A DNA stretch of 64,000 nt from Kitasatospora phosalacinea (GCF_030268885.1 NZ_BSSA01000034.1:1-64000), one strand, 5' to 3'; shown: positions 8,656 through 19,760, counted from the first letter of the stretch. Program-made: numbers and translations. The notes: generated by a model from the sequence alone, not told the origin.

Positions 8656-9144
8656 TCAGATGTTCGGGTCGAAGGTGAAGATCACCAGGGTGCCGAGGAG
8701 GACCGTGAAGACGGTCGCGACGCCCAGGAGACCCTTCAGCCACAGACGAGTGGCGTCCTTCTCCGCGTAGTCGTTGATGACGGTGCGCATGCCGTTGGCG
8801 CCGTGCAGCATCGCCAGCCACAGCATCAGCAGGTCCCAGCCCTGCCAGAACGGGGAGGCCCAGCGGCCCGCCACGAAGGCGAAGCTGACCCGGGAGACGC
8901 CGCCGTCCAGCATCAGGTTGATCAGCAGGTGGCCGAGGACCAGCACCACCAGGACGACACCCGACAGGCGCATGAACAGCCAGGCGAGCATCTCGAAGTT
9001 GGTGCGGGTGCGGCGCGGGGTCTTCCGGGTGCGCGTCCGGGCGGGCTCCACCACGAAGGCGTCGGCGGGGTTGCCGGTGCCCAGGCCCTTGCCGGTGTGG
9101 GCGTGGACCGAGGGGACCACCAGGTCGTTGGTGTCAGTGGACAT
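8656..9144 (-). CDS. sdhD: Succinate dehydrogenase membrane anchor subunit D
   Basis: A 162-residue membrane anchor with three hydrophobic helices (about 52-74, 95-115 and 135-157). The first helix ends with GHLLINL, and the second contains LAMLHGANGMR, the conserved His/Arg segment around haem and quinone. The soluble first 45 residues are unusually long and basic near the membrane. Sits 5 bp after sdhC. Confidence 0.92.
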   Translation of the reverse strand: MSTDTNDLVVPSVHAHTGKGLGTGNPADAFVVEPARTRTRKTPRRTRTNFEMLAWLFMRLSGVVLVVLVLGHLLINLMLDGGVSRVSFAFVAGRWASPFWQGWDLLMLWLAMLHGANGMRTVINDYAEKDATRLWLKGLLGVATVFTVLLGTLVIFTFDPNI

Positions 9145-9149
9145 CAGGA

Positions 9150-9530
9150 TCAGCCCCCGAACCAGGTGCGAAGGGTGTGCTCAAGGACGGGGTAGAACGA
9201 GCCGGCCATCAGGACGACCCAGATGCCCACGACGGTCCACAGCATCTGCTTCTGGTACTTCGGGCCCTTGGCCCAGAAGTCCACCGCCACGACCCGCAGG
9301 CCGTTCAGGGCGTGGAACAGGATGGCGGCCACCAGGCCGTACTCCATCAGGTTCACCAGCGGGATCTTGTACGTGGCGATCACCGAGTCGTACGCCTCGG
9401 GCGACACCCGCACCAGGGCGGTGTCGAGAACATGTGCGAACAGGAAGAAGAAGATCAGGACGCCGGTGACTCGGTGAGCCACCCAGCTCCACATGCCTTC
9501 CCGGCCGCGGTACAGCGTTCCAGCCGGCAC
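9150..9530 (-). CDS. sdhC: Succinate dehydrogenase cytochrome b556 subunit
   Basis: The first gene of the sdhCDAB operon, 126 residues with three membrane helices. WSWVAHRVTG (about 14-23) is the quinone-site Ser/Arg segment, and HALNGLR (about 73-79) carries the haem-ligand His. The GTG at 9530 is preceded by GGAGGG at good spacing. A -10-like TAGGAT (complement of 9615-9620) about 85 bases upstream suggests a short leader. Confidence 0.92.
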   Translation of the reverse strand: MPAGTLYRGREGMWSWVAHRVTGVLIFFFLFAHVLDTALVRVSPEAYDSVIATYKIPLVNLMEYGLVAAILFHALNGLRVVAVDFWAKGPKYQKQMLWTVVGIWVVLMAGSFYPVLEHTLRTWFGG

Positions 9531-9772
9531 GGAAAACCCTCCGGAAGCGGTTCGGGGGCTCGGCCGGCTTCGGTGTCGGTCAGCCCGGCCGGATACGGTC
9601 CACCGGCCGCCAGCATCCTATCGACGCGCCGTCGACAACCGGCCCCGGGGGGCCCTGGTGTGATCAATCAGGCACGCACGGCCTAATCGGGGCGGGAACT
9701 GTGACGCAGGGTGACCGTGCGACTGCGCTAAGGTGCGCCTCCCGCTCCAGTCGCCCAGCAGAGAGACCCGCC

Positions 9773-10471
9773 GTGCGATCCCTGCCCGCCCTCGCCGCCC
9801 TCGGCGCCCTGGCCCTCGCGGTCGGCTGCGCGACCGCCCCGCCCGCCCCCTCGGCGGACACCGCCGCCGCACCGCCGGGGTTCGGCACCGGCGCGACGCC
9901 CGAGTACGACGCCGCCGCGGTGCGCGCCCTCGCCGTCACCGACGCCGATCTCGCCCCCGGCTGGCACGTCACGCTGATGCAGCCCGGCCAGAACGACATC
10001 TCCAGCCCCCCGGAGACCGCCGACGTCCCGGCCTGCCAGCCCGTCCTGGACGCGCTCACCCCCTCCAAGGGCGCGGCCGGGCCGCTCGCCGAGGCCGACC
10101 TCGACATCGCCCGCGCCGGGGACGGCCCGGCCGCCCTCTACACCGCGATCCTGGCCTTCCGGCCCGGCCGGGCCGTCGCCGTCCACACCGGGCTCGACCG
10201 GGTCCTGGAACACTGCCGGGCGTTCACCTCCACCGCGGGCCGCCACCGGCTCGCCCGGGTCGACACGCCCACCCCCGAAGGAGCCGACGCCGCGACCGCG
10301 TTCACCCTCACGGATGAAACCGGCGGCACCACCATCGCCCAGCGCGCCCTGGTCGCCCGCAGCGGCGACGTCCTCGCGGTGTTCACCACCCTCGACGCGA
10401 CCGGACGCCCGGCCCCGGAGCCGGACCGGGGCGTGGTGCGGGCGCAGCTGGCGAAGCTGAAGGCCCGGTAG
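9773..10471 (+). CDS. Putative lipoprotein
   Basis: A 232-residue protein starting at GTG 9773 (GAGAGA upstream) with a signal peptide ending in the lipobox LAVGC, C19 being the lipidated residue. The mature part has no domain I recognise: an N-terminal segment with the pattern 'DADLAPGWHV', two cysteines (about 97 and 146) that may pair, and a C-terminal beta-rich region. It resembles the many small streptomycete lipoproteins of unknown role. Divergent from sdhC and convergent with the OHCU decarboxylase gene. Confidence 0.7.
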   Translation: MRSLPALAALGALALAVGCATAPPAPSADTAAAPPGFGTGATPEYDAAAVRALAVTDADLAPGWHVTLMQPGQNDISSPPETADVPACQPVLDALTPSKGAAGPLAEADLDIARAGDGPAALYTAILAFRPGRAVAVHTGLDRVLEHCRAFTSTAGRHRLARVDTPTPEGADAATAFTLTDETGGTTIAQRALVARSGDVLAVFTTLDATGRPAPEPDRGVVRAQLAKLKAR

Positions 10472-10509
10472 GGCCGTGCGGCTCCACCGGGCCTTCGACG
10501 GGGGCGGGC

Positions 10510-11040
10510 TCAGCCCTTCACGGCCACCAGGTGCTCCAGGCGGCTGAGTGCGATCCGCCGCAACTCCTCGGCGGAGACGAGGCGTTCCTCGTCCGGGTCG
10601 TTGGCCAGCCGGGTGCGGATGGAGGTCAGCACCGCGTCGAGCATCTCCTCCGGGTCGACCCCGTCGAGGCAGACCACGAAGACGTGCCCGAAGCGGGCCT
10701 CGTACGCGGCGTGGGCGGCGCGCAGCGCGGTGCGCGCGGCCTGGCTGCCGGGGGCGCGCATGCCGAGCAGGGGCTGGGGCATCCAGCTCTCGTCGGCGAG
10801 GGCCTCCGCGAGGTCCGCCGGGCGCAGGTCGTAGCTGGCCTCGCTGGCCGCGGCGAGCAGGGACTCGATGTCGGGGTACGGGCGGTGGGCGGTGAGGCGC
10901 AGGGCCCAGCGGTGGCTGCCGCAGCAGGCGAGCAGCGCCTCCTCCACCGCACCGGAGTCGGCTTCGTTGAATCGGTGAAGTCCCAGGAGGGACGGCTCCG
11001 TCCGCACGTCCAGGCGCTGCGGCGGGATGTCGCTGGCCAG
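10510..11040 (-). CDS. 2-oxo-4-hydroxy-4-carboxy-5-ureidoimidazoline (OHCU) decarboxylase
   Basis: Enzyme of urate breakdown that decarboxylates OHCU to (S)-allantoin. The core has the family pattern: HRFNEAD near the start, ACCGSHRWALRLTAHRPYPD, then SYDLRPADLAEALADES, with the conserved His of AHRPYPD and the acidic residues of the later helix. The start is uncertain. Family length (about 165-175 residues) fits a CTG at 11040, which has GAGGAGG five bases upstream; a GTG at 11163 would add 41 poorly conserved residues without a clear ribosome site. No other uricase-pathway gene is nearby in the window. Confidence 0.8.
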   Translation of the reverse strand: MASDIPPQRLDVRTEPSLLGLHRFNEADSGAVEEALLACCGSHRWALRLTAHRPYPDIESLLAAASEASYDLRPADLAEALADESWMPQPLLGMRAPGSQAARTALRAAHAAYEARFGHVFVVCLDGVDPEEMLDAVLTSIRTRLANDPDEERLVSAEELRRIALSRLEHLVAVKG

Positions 11041-11263
11041 CGGATCCTCCTCGTGAGGGCGGGAAGGGGGAATGCTCCAGAGACGGGAGTGAACCCGGGA
11101 GGGCGGGGGTGCGGCAATGCCGCCGCTCGGGGCTGACACAGCTCGGCGGGGCAGCGCCTCCACGGTAGTTGAGCACTCATCAGTTGGGGAGGCGGCGGGC
11201 CGATTTCACTCGATCGAGCTATCAAGTTGTGACCCGCCGCCCTTTCCGTTCACGCGGAGCGGA

Positions 11264-12007
11264 TCAACTGACCCGGTGCACCTTGTGGTTGGCGGCCTGG
11301 GCGCGGGGCCGCACCACCAGCAGGTCGATGTTCACGTGGGGCGGCCGGGTCACCGCCCAGGAGACGGTGTCGGCGACGTCCTCCGAGGTGAGCGGCTCGG
11401 CGACGCCCGCGTACACCGCCTCCGCCTTCTCCCGGTCGCCGCGGAAGCGGGTCAGCGCGAAGCCCTCGGACTTCACCATGCCGGGCGCGATCTCGATCAC
11501 CCGGACCGGCTCGCCCACGAGTTCGAGGCGCAGGGTCTGGGCCACCGAGTGGACGGCGTGCTTGGCCGCCACGTACCCGCCGCCGCCCTCGTACGCGGCC
11601 AGCCCCGCCGTCGAGGACATGATCAGCACGGTGCCGTCACCGGTGGCGCGCAGCGCGGGCAGCAGCGCCTGGGTGAGGTGCAGCACACCGAGCACGTTGA
11701 CCTCGTACATGGTGCGCCAGTCCGCCGGGTCGCCGTGCTCCACGCTGTCCGCGCCCAGCGCGCCGCCCGCGTTGTTGACCAGGACGTCGACCCGGCCCAC
11801 CTCGGCCGCGAAGGCGTCCACCGCGGCCCGGTCGGTGACGTCCAGGGTGCGGGCGCGGCCGCCGATCTCCTTCGCCAGCGCCTCGATCCGCTCGGTGCGG
11901 CGGGCGGTCAGCACCACCTCGAAGCCGTCCGCGGCCAGGCGGCGGGCGGTCGCCGCCCCGATGCCGCTGCTGGCGCCGGTGACCACGGCCACCTTCTGCT
12001 CGGTCAT
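11264..12007 (-). CDS. Short-chain dehydrogenase/reductase (YdfG-like)
   Basis: A classical SDR, 247 residues from ATG 12007 (AGGAGT seven bases upstream). The NAD(P)-binding TGASSGIG lies at about 9-16, NNAG follows the fourth beta strand, and the catalytic Ser-Tyr-Lys are seen as MSSTAG and YVAAKHA. An Arg after the second beta strand (TARRTER) suggests NADP preference. The substrate cannot be predicted; YdfG-type members reduce 3-hydroxy acids and small carbonyls. Single-gene unit. Confidence 0.88.
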   Translation of the reverse strand: MTEQKVAVVTGASSGIGAATARRLAADGFEVVLTARRTERIEALAKEIGGRARTLDVTDRAAVDAFAAEVGRVDVLVNNAGGALGADSVEHGDPADWRTMYEVNVLGVLHLTQALLPALRATGDGTVLIMSSTAGLAAYEGGGGYVAAKHAVHSVAQTLRLELVGEPVRVIEIAPGMVKSEGFALTRFRGDREKAEAVYAGVAEPLTSEDVADTVSWAVTRPPHVNIDLLVVRPRAQAANHKVHRVS

Positions 12008-12187
12008 GTCGTGCACTCCTCGTGTGTCCGGTCGGTGCACCGATCATCCCAAGGGGTGGGGCGCGGGTGTTGTGAGCAAGCTCCCAGCCGTGGCATCTGT
12101 CTGCTCCCGGGGGGCACGACTACATTGCGTATCCAGCTGACCCGTTAATCAGCGCTAACCCTCACTCCTTTCCCGCGGAGGACACCC

Positions 12188-13777
<1,590 letters not shown>

Positions 13778-13795
13778 GGCGCGCGGCGCCGCGGG

Positions 13796-13844
13796 AACGG
13801 CCGAGGGGCTGCCGGGGAGGTTCCCCGGCAGCCCCTCGGCCGTT
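13796..13844. terminator. Strong bidirectional terminator
   Basis: A perfect 23-bp stem (13796-13818 and 13822-13844) with a 3-nt loop, placed exactly between the convergent mutase and peptidase genes. One of the strongest hairpins in the window. Confidence 0.9.
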
Positions 13845-13852
13845 GCGGCGCG

Positions 13853-15907
13853 TTACTTCTTGATGGTGAAGGACTTGAAGAAGTTCTTGCCCGGGGAGCC
13901 CAGGCCGGTGGCCGTGTCGTAGCCGCGGTTCGCGGAGAGGCCGTAGTCGGCGCCGATCTTGTAGAGGCGGACGCGGAGCGAGCCGCTCACCACGCCGAGG
14001 TCGACGACGTTGCCGCGCTTGCTGTGGTTGGCGTCGTCGTTGACGTCGTGGAAGGCGCTGGTGCCGGCGCGGTCGTAGAGGGCCGGGTTGGCGAAGCCGA
14101 GGGCGCGGCCGCCGCGGGACTGGATGGCGTTGGCGAACATCGCGGCGGTCTCCGGGGCGGAGACCGAGGTGCCGCCGTAGCCGCCCTCGCTGTAGGTGCC
14201 GCCGTCGGTGTAGCCGACCAGGGTGGCGGCGACCAGGTCACCGCTCATCGCGATGTCGGGGGTGGCGCGCAGCGGGGTCGCGGACTTGGTGCCGTCGGCC
14301 GCGGTCTTCGCGATGTCGTCGGAGACGACGCCCTGCTGGTACCAGGGCTGGGCGAAGTCCTTGGAGACACCGCCGCCGCCGCCGAAGTAGAACTTGCCGG
14401 GGAACGGGCTCCAGGACTTCTGGTCGGCGGAGAGCACCGAGCGCAGGTCGCCCATCGAGACCTCGCTGCCGTACTTGCCGGACTTGTCGCCCAGCTGCAG
14501 CGCGGTGCCGCCGACCGAGGTCACCCACGGGGAGGCGGACGGCCAGTCGGCCTGGGCCTGGTTGGTGTCGGCCTGGCAGTTGACGCCGGTGGCGGCCGCG
14601 CCGGGGGAGCTGTCGCCGCAGTCGCCGGAGGAGAAGGTGAAGCCGATGCCGGTCACCGCGCCGAGCTGGAACACCTGGTTGTCGGCCGCGACCACGGCCG
14701 GGTCGATGTCGCCCCCGGTGCCGTGCATGATCTCGCCCCAGGAGTTGGAGACCACGTCGGCCAGGTGCTCGTCGACGACCTTGGCCATCGCGTCGTACAG
14801 GTCCTCGTCGTAGCAGGAGTTGCCGCCGACGTAGACGACCTGGGCGTCGGGCGCGAGGCCGTGCACCATCTCGACGTCGAGGGCCTCCTCGCCCGCCCAG
14901 CCCGCGGGGCCGCCGCACTCGTCCTGGTGGGTCCACTTGTCCGGGGTGACGTACTCGGTGTACTGGCCCGGCTTGAACGGCTGGTCGCCGTGCAGGGTGG
15001 AGAAGTGGTTCGCGTCCTGCTCCATGGTGGACAGGCCGTAGGCGTCGATGATCGCGACCCGGGCGCCCTTGCCGGTGACCTTGGCGTCGCTGACGCCGTA
15101 CGCCTTGCGCAGCTGGGCCGGGACGTACGAGCAGGGGGCGAAGGGCTCGTTCTTCTCGTAGCCGACCGGGGCGCCCTCGGCGGTCTTGGAGCCGTAGCCG
15201 TCCTCGGAGCAGGTCGGCACCTCCGGCAGGGTGGCCGGGGCCTTCTTGTCGGGGGTGGCGAGCCGGGAGGCGGCGGCCGCGCGCTCCTCGGCCGCGCGGA
15301 CCGAGGTGGCGTCCGAGCTGTTCTTGTGGATCGCGTCGGCCAGGCCGGAGACGGCGAGCACCGAGTCGGCCACCGCGGCGGGGACCTTCGCGTCGGAGGC
15401 CGGGGCGCGGTGGGTGCCGTCGGCGGTGCGGTAGTTGTGGAAACCGGTGCCGAAGGCCTTGGCCATCGCGGCGGTGGAGCCGGAGACCTGCACGTAGTGC
15501 GCGGTGGAGGCCGAGACGCTCAGGCCCGCGCCGGTCACCCAGTCGGTGACGGCCTTGACCTGCTCGGGGGTGGCGCCGAACTTCGCCCGGACCTGGTCGG
15601 CGCTGAGGTACTGGCCGTAGGAGGAGGAGTCCGGGTCGGAGACCGCCTTGGCGAGCGCGGCCAGGCCGCTGGCGTCGCGGCCGGCCAGGTAGATCCGGGC
15701 GGTGACCGGGGCGGCGGCGTCGGCGGTGCCGGCGTCGGCCTGCGGGGTGGCCCACTCGGGGTGGGTGCCGGGCAGGGTCCGGGCGCTGTCGCCCGCCGGG
15801 GTGGCGGCGGAGGCCGGGACGGCCGCGCCGAGGGTGGTGAGGATGAGTGCGGCGGCGACGGTGGCCGGAGCGATGCTCTTGGCGAGCTTGTTGCGCGCGA
15901 TGGGCAC
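13853..15907 (-). CDS. Secreted S53 (sedolisin/kumamolisin) peptidase
   Basis: An acid-type serine-carboxyl peptidase secreted as a zymogen. The 684 residues comprise a signal peptide (about 1-35), a pro-kumamolisin activation domain (about 55-200), a linker and the subtilisin-fold catalytic domain. Probable catalytic residues are E340 and D344 (E-x3-D in GEEALDVE), the oxyanion Asp429 in SSGDCGD, and Ser581 in GGTSVSAP. A calcium site near the C-terminus is suggested by HDVNDDANHS. The C-terminus lacks an extra domain. The ATG at 15907 is followed by a typical MPIARNK basic start; a 399-bp gap separates it from the divergent amidohydrolase. Confidence 0.93.
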   Translation of the reverse strand: MPIARNKLAKSIAPATVAAALILTTLGAAVPASAATPAGDSARTLPGTHPEWATPQADAGTADAAAPVTARIYLAGRDASGLAALAKAVSDPDSSSYGQYLSADQVRAKFGATPEQVKAVTDWVTGAGLSVSASTAHYVQVSGSTAAMAKAFGTGFHNYRTADGTHRAPASDAKVPAAVADSVLAVSGLADAIHKNSSDATSVRAAEERAAAASRLATPDKKAPATLPEVPTCSEDGYGSKTAEGAPVGYEKNEPFAPCSYVPAQLRKAYGVSDAKVTGKGARVAIIDAYGLSTMEQDANHFSTLHGDQPFKPGQYTEYVTPDKWTHQDECGGPAGWAGEEALDVEMVHGLAPDAQVVYVGGNSCYDEDLYDAMAKVVDEHLADVVSNSWGEIMHGTGGDIDPAVVAADNQVFQLGAVTGIGFTFSSGDCGDSSPGAAATGVNCQADTNQAQADWPSASPWVTSVGGTALQLGDKSGKYGSEVSMGDLRSVLSADQKSWSPFPGKFYFGGGGGVSKDFAQPWYQQGVVSDDIAKTAADGTKSATPLRATPDIAMSGDLVAATLVGYTDGGTYSEGGYGGTSVSAPETAAMFANAIQSRGGRALGFANPALYDRAGTSAFHDVNDDANHSKRGNVVDLGVVSGSLRVRLYKIGADYGLSANRGYDTATGLGSPGKNFFKSFTIKK

Positions 15908-16306
15908 GTCGGTCCCCCCTTCTCGTTCGATGGAGCGTCAGCTGCCCCTCGTGAGGGCGTGACGGGGCGCGCCGCGGGCGGAAGACCCCCCACCGCGGCA
16001 CCGCAGTTGACTGTGCGAAAGCTGTCTATTCGGACTGATGTACGCCACTCAAGAGCAGGCCCGAAAGCTTTACTCCGGCATGACCCGATCGGGGGGAAAC
16101 GTTTGGCCGCCGCGCTCCGGGGCCCGCACGGAGCAACCGCCGTGTCCGATCCCCGGTGCAGGTCGTTGCACAGCGCGGAACCCGGAGCCGGAAGGGCGGG
16201 GCGAAACGAAATGGCATACCCATCTCAGCGGCCGCTATGCACCCATCCGGTGCGGAGTTCTCCGGAAGCCGGGCCAAATCCCCACCACCGGCCTACCCTT
16301 GTCAAG
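15908..16306. other. Divergent intergenic region between S53 peptidase and amidohydrolase
   Basis: These 399 bases hold no gene I can support. The right end has a -10-like TACCCT (16294-16299) seven bases before the amidohydrolase GTG, implying a leaderless transcript. The left part must hold the peptidase promoter, whose ribosome site (GAAGGGGGG on the minus strand) lies just upstream of 15907. Several more AT-rich patches (16018-16032, 16056-16072) are likely promoter or regulator sites, but no convincing dyad was found. Confidence 0.5.
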
Positions 16307-17557
16307 GTGAACGATCCCCAGTCGGCAGCCGCCGCCACCGTCACCGCCGCCCGCCCCGTCGCCGACCTGCGCGCCCGGGTGGCGTCGTACCAGGCCGAGT
16401 TGATCGAGCTGCGCCGTGACCTCCACCGGCACCCCGAGCTCGGTCGCCAGGAGTTCCGCACCACCCGCCTGCTGCGCGAGCGGCTGGCCGCCGCCGGGCT
16501 GGAGCCCCGGGTGCTGCCGGGCGGCACCGGACTGCTGGTGGACCTCGTTCCGCCGGGCACCGCGCCCGGCACCCCGCTGCTGGCCTTCCGCGCCGACATC
16601 GACGCGCTGCCGATCGACGACGCCAAGCAGGACGTGCCGTACCGCTCCACGCTCCCCGGCCGGGCGCACGCCTGCGGGCACGACGTGCACACCGCGGTGG
16701 TGCTCGGCACCGGGCTGGTGCTGGCCCGGGCGCTGGCCGCGGGCGAGCTGGCCCGCCCGGTGCGGCTGATCTTCCAGCCCGCCGAGGAGATGATGCCCGG
16801 CGGCGCGCTGGACGTGATCGCGGCGGGCGGCATGGAGGGCGTCGGCCGGATCTTCGCCGTGCACTGCGACCCCAAGGTGCCGGTCGGCCGGATCGCGCTG
16901 AAGACCGGGGCGATCACCTCGGCCTGCGACAAGGTGCGGATCGCGCTGGACGGCCCGGGCGGGCACACCGCCCGCCCGCACCTGACCACCGACCTGGTGA
17001 GCGCGGTCGCCAAGCTGGCCGCCGAACTGCCCGCCGCGCTCTCCCGCCGGATGGACCCGCGCTGGGGCGTCTCGCTGGTGTGGGGCCGGATCGCGGCCGG
17101 GTCCGCGCCGAACGTGATCCCGCAGCACGCCGAGCTGGAGGGCACCGTCCGCTGCCTGGAGCTGGCGGGCTGGCGGGAGGCGCCCGAGGTGCTGGAGGAA
17201 CTGGTCGCGCACCTCGCCGAGACGTACCGCGCCAAGTGGACGCTGGACTACCACCGGGGCGTCCCGCCGGTGGTCAACGAGGCGTCCTCGATCGACCAGC
17301 TGGAGGCCGCGATGAACGCCCGGTTCGCCGACGGGCGCGGCCCGGTGGTCGAGCCGACCGAGCAGAGCCTCGGCGGCGAGGACTTCTCCTGGTACCTGGA
17401 GCACGCCCCCGGCGCGCTGGCCCGGCTCGGCGTGCGCGGCCCGGACGAGAAGGGCCCGCGGGACCTGCACCAGGGCGACTTCGACGCCGACGAGCGGTCG
17501 ATCGCCGTCGGCGTGGAGCTGTTCGCCTCGCTCGCCCTGGAGCACGCCCGGATCTGA
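16307..17557 (+). CDS. M20D-family amidohydrolase
   Basis: A metal-dependent hydrolase of N-acyl amino acids or related amides, 416 residues from GTG 16307. The metal-binding motif HACGHDVH (H121-H128), the paired glutamates E160/E161 in QPAEEMM, GGHTARPH in the dimerisation domain and the closing SLGGEDFSWYL are all present. M20D members act on N-acetyl-amino acids, hippurate or indole-acetyl-amino acids; the substrate is not predictable. No ribosome site is seen and the -10 element lies seven bases upstream, so the mRNA is probably leaderless. Confidence 0.9.
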   Translation: MNDPQSAAAATVTAARPVADLRARVASYQAELIELRRDLHRHPELGRQEFRTTRLLRERLAAAGLEPRVLPGGTGLLVDLVPPGTAPGTPLLAFRADIDALPIDDAKQDVPYRSTLPGRAHACGHDVHTAVVLGTGLVLARALAAGELARPVRLIFQPAEEMMPGGALDVIAAGGMEGVGRIFAVHCDPKVPVGRIALKTGAITSACDKVRIALDGPGGHTARPHLTTDLVSAVAKLAAELPAALSRRMDPRWGVSLVWGRIAAGSAPNVIPQHAELEGTVRCLELAGWREAPEVLEELVAHLAETYRAKWTLDYHRGVPPVVNEASSIDQLEAAMNARFADGRGPVVEPTEQSLGGEDFSWYLEHAPGALARLGVRGPDEKGPRDLHQGDFDADERSIAVGVELFASLALEHARI

Positions 17558-17668
17558 GCCGGGTCCGAACCGGACCGAACCGGGACGAATGCCGGAGTCC
17601 CTCCCGCCGGGAGTTGCTGCGTGGTCGAATCGTCGGCGCAAACGATCACCCAGGGGAGGGACCGAACC

Positions 17669-19498
17669 ATGCACAGCACCCGTCGCGGGCTCCTGTTCGC
17701 CGCCGGGGCAGCCGGGGCCGCTGCCGCCGGACTGGCCGCCGCACCGGCCGCGGACGCCGCCGAGGACCCGGCCGCGCCGCCGGTCGACTGGATCAGCGTC
17801 AAGGCGCACGGGGCGAAGGGCGACGCCGCCACCGACGACTGGCAGGCGATCACCGACGCCGTCGCGGCCTGCCCGCCCGGCGGGGTGGTGTACTTCCCGG
17901 CCGGGCAGTACGTGGTCACCAGGACGCTGTCGGTGCCCGCCCACGTCACGCTGGCGGGCAGCACCGGCAGCCGCTGGTTCGGCTACCTGCCGAAGAACGC
18001 CCAGGGCAACCCGGTGCCGCCGGTGTTCATCAAGCCGCTGTGGGGCGGCTTCACCGGCTCCGCGCTGGTCGAACTGACCGGCCACGGCGCCCGGTTGCGC
18101 GACCTGGTGCTGGCCTCCGGCCGCGCCACCAGCACCACCGGGGGGAACGTCGACGGCCTGGTCGCCAGGGGGCAGGTCAAGGCCGTCCGGCTGCAGAACG
18201 TCGGCGTCTTCAACTTCCAGGGCTACGGCGTGCACACCGACAGCACCGCCGACGGCTTCCCCGGCGGCTGGGAGGTCTCCCACCTGAGCCTGGAGGCCAA
18301 CAAGCTCGGCGGCTGGCGCTCGGAGAACACCGGCGGGGCGGCCTTCTCCTTCGCCGACTCGGTGCTCGACTCCTGCGAGGCCGGCGCCAACGGCGGCGAC
18401 GGCTGGTCCTTCGACGGCATCGGCGCCACCGGCTTCGTCGGCGTCCGGGCCACCTGGAACGAGGGCAACGGCTTCCACCTGACCGGCAAGTGCGGGACGG
18501 TCGGCTTCACCGAGTGCCAGACCGACCGCAACCGCCGCAACGGCTGGCTGGTCGAGAGCGCCCAGAACGACCCCACCCGCGCGCCCGCCCCGCACGTGGT
18601 CACCCTGACCGGCTGCCAGGCCAGCCGCGACGGCCGCAACGACAACGCCGTCCCCGGCGGCTACGCGGGCTTCCGGATCACCGCCCCGGAGGGCGGCGCC
18701 GCCCTCCCGGTCGCGCTGACCGGCTGCGCCACCCACGTCTCCGGCGACGACGTGCCCGGCGGCCTGCTCGCCCCCGACTACGGCGTGTACGCCGACCGCG
18801 CGCTGCGGGTGCTGCTCACCGGCTGCGTGCTGGTCGGCACGGTGGCCAGCGTGCGCGACGACGCGGGCGCGGTGGTGGACACCGGCACCACCATGCACAA
18901 CCGCACCACCAAGGACGGCGTGTCCTACGACGTCCCCCCGCCCGCGGTCACCCCGGTCGGCAACGCCCCGCAGCCCGCCGACTCGGGCTACGGCACCTGG
19001 TCCTTCGACCCGGCCGTCGCGAGCGACCTGAGCACCCGGCTGACCTCGGGCAACGTCTACCTGGTGCGGGTGGAGACGCACCAGCCGGTCACCGTCTCGG
19101 CGGTCTCGGTGCTGCTGGCCGCCCCCGGCGCCGGGTTCACCGCGGGCAACCTGGCCGGCGTGTACGACCGCACCGGCCGACTGCTGGCCCGCACCGCGGA
19201 CCAGTCGACGGCCTGGGCCGGCACGGCGAACCGGCTGTGCCGGATGCCGCTGTCCGGGCCGGTCACCCTGGGCCGGGGCTTCCACTGGGTGGCACTGCTG
19301 GCCAACGCGGCCACCCCGCCGTCCTTCGCCCGCGGCTCGACCTTCCCCGACCCGGGGGCCTTCCTGAACGCCGGGCTCACCCCCGCCACCTACCGGGTCG
19401 CCCACCTGGCCGGCTCCGCCGCCGCGCTGCCGGACTCCTTCGGCCCGGCGCAGAACCGGAACACCACGGTGCAGATGTTCTGGGTCGGCCTGAGCTGA
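17669..19498 (+). CDS. Tat-exported right-handed beta-helix protein (pectate lyase-like)
   Basis: The 609-residue protein begins with a twin-arginine signal peptide (STRRGLLFAAGAAG, about 3-16). The segment WISVKAHGAKGDAATDDWQAI is the hallmark start of pectate lyase 3/GH28-like beta-helix domains, followed by repeated short strands rich in Gly/Asn (to about 430). The C-terminal 180 residues form a separate beta-rich domain of unknown type. No conserved polygalacturonase catalytic Asp triad is evident, so it may be a lyase, a tail-spike-like depolymerase or a binding protein. ATG 17669 has GGGGAGGG upstream. A 12-bp hairpin follows the stop. Confidence 0.78.
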   Translation: MHSTRRGLLFAAGAAGAAAAGLAAAPAADAAEDPAAPPVDWISVKAHGAKGDAATDDWQAITDAVAACPPGGVVYFPAGQYVVTRTLSVPAHVTLAGSTGSRWFGYLPKNAQGNPVPPVFIKPLWGGFTGSALVELTGHGARLRDLVLASGRATSTTGGNVDGLVARGQVKAVRLQNVGVFNFQGYGVHTDSTADGFPGGWEVSHLSLEANKLGGWRSENTGGAAFSFADSVLDSCEAGANGGDGWSFDGIGATGFVGVRATWNEGNGFHLTGKCGTVGFTECQTDRNRRNGWLVESAQNDPTRAPAPHVVTLTGCQASRDGRNDNAVPGGYAGFRITAPEGGAALPVALTGCATHVSGDDVPGGLLAPDYGVYADRALRVLLTGCVLVGTVASVRDDAGAVVDTGTTMHNRTTKDGVSYDVPPPAVTPVGNAPQPADSGYGTWSFDPAVASDLSTRLTSGNVYLVRVETHQPVTVSAVSVLLAAPGAGFTAGNLAGVYDRTGRLLARTADQSTAWAGTANRLCRMPLSGPVTLGRGFHWVALLANAATPPSFARGSTFPDPGAFLNAGLTPATYRVAHLAGSAAALPDSFGPAQNRNTTVQMFWVGLS

Positions 19499-19508
19499 CC
19501 GGCCCGGG

Positions 19509-19539
19509 GGTGCCGCGCCGACGGGAGCGGCGCGGCACC
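19509..19539 (+). terminator. Hairpin terminator after the beta-helix gene
   Basis: Perfect 12-bp arms GGTGCCGCGCCG (19509-19520) and CGGCGCGGCACC (19528-19539) with a 7-nt loop, followed by TTCTC. Confidence 0.8.
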
Positions 19540-19681
19540 TTCTCGGCGATCGGGGGGAGGCGTACCGTGGTGGCCCGATACCAGCCGGTAAGGAACACCG
19601 GGTTGACCGTGTGTGCGGCTATGTCCGGATTTGCCTGGGCGTACGACCACATTTTGATAACAACCCGGATGCCTCCGCAGG

Positions 19682-19715
19682 CCGTAACACAACCGTGTTC
19701 TACGCGCGTTACGGT
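19682..19715. promoter_or_regulatory. Nucleoside-operator variant upstream of the BMP lipoprotein gene
   Basis: The sequence CTACGCGCGTTA (19700-19711) matches 10 of 12 positions of the CTACGCGCGTAG palindrome seen before add, deoC and the purine nucleoside phosphorylase gene. It overlaps one arm of a wider inverted repeat, CCGTAAC (19682-19688) and GTTACGG (19708-19714), and follows AACAC/GTGTT (19686-19690, 19695-19699). It lies about 50 bases before the start at 19761. Confidence 0.55.
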
Positions 19716-19760
19716 GGCGCTCGACCACGCCAACCGGGTGTGTGAGAAGGAGAAACTCCC

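Noticed and set aside
14024..16306. Long plus-strand frame opposite the S53 peptidase
   Set aside because: A shadow of the peptidase codons on the opposite strand. The real amidohydrolase starts at 16307.
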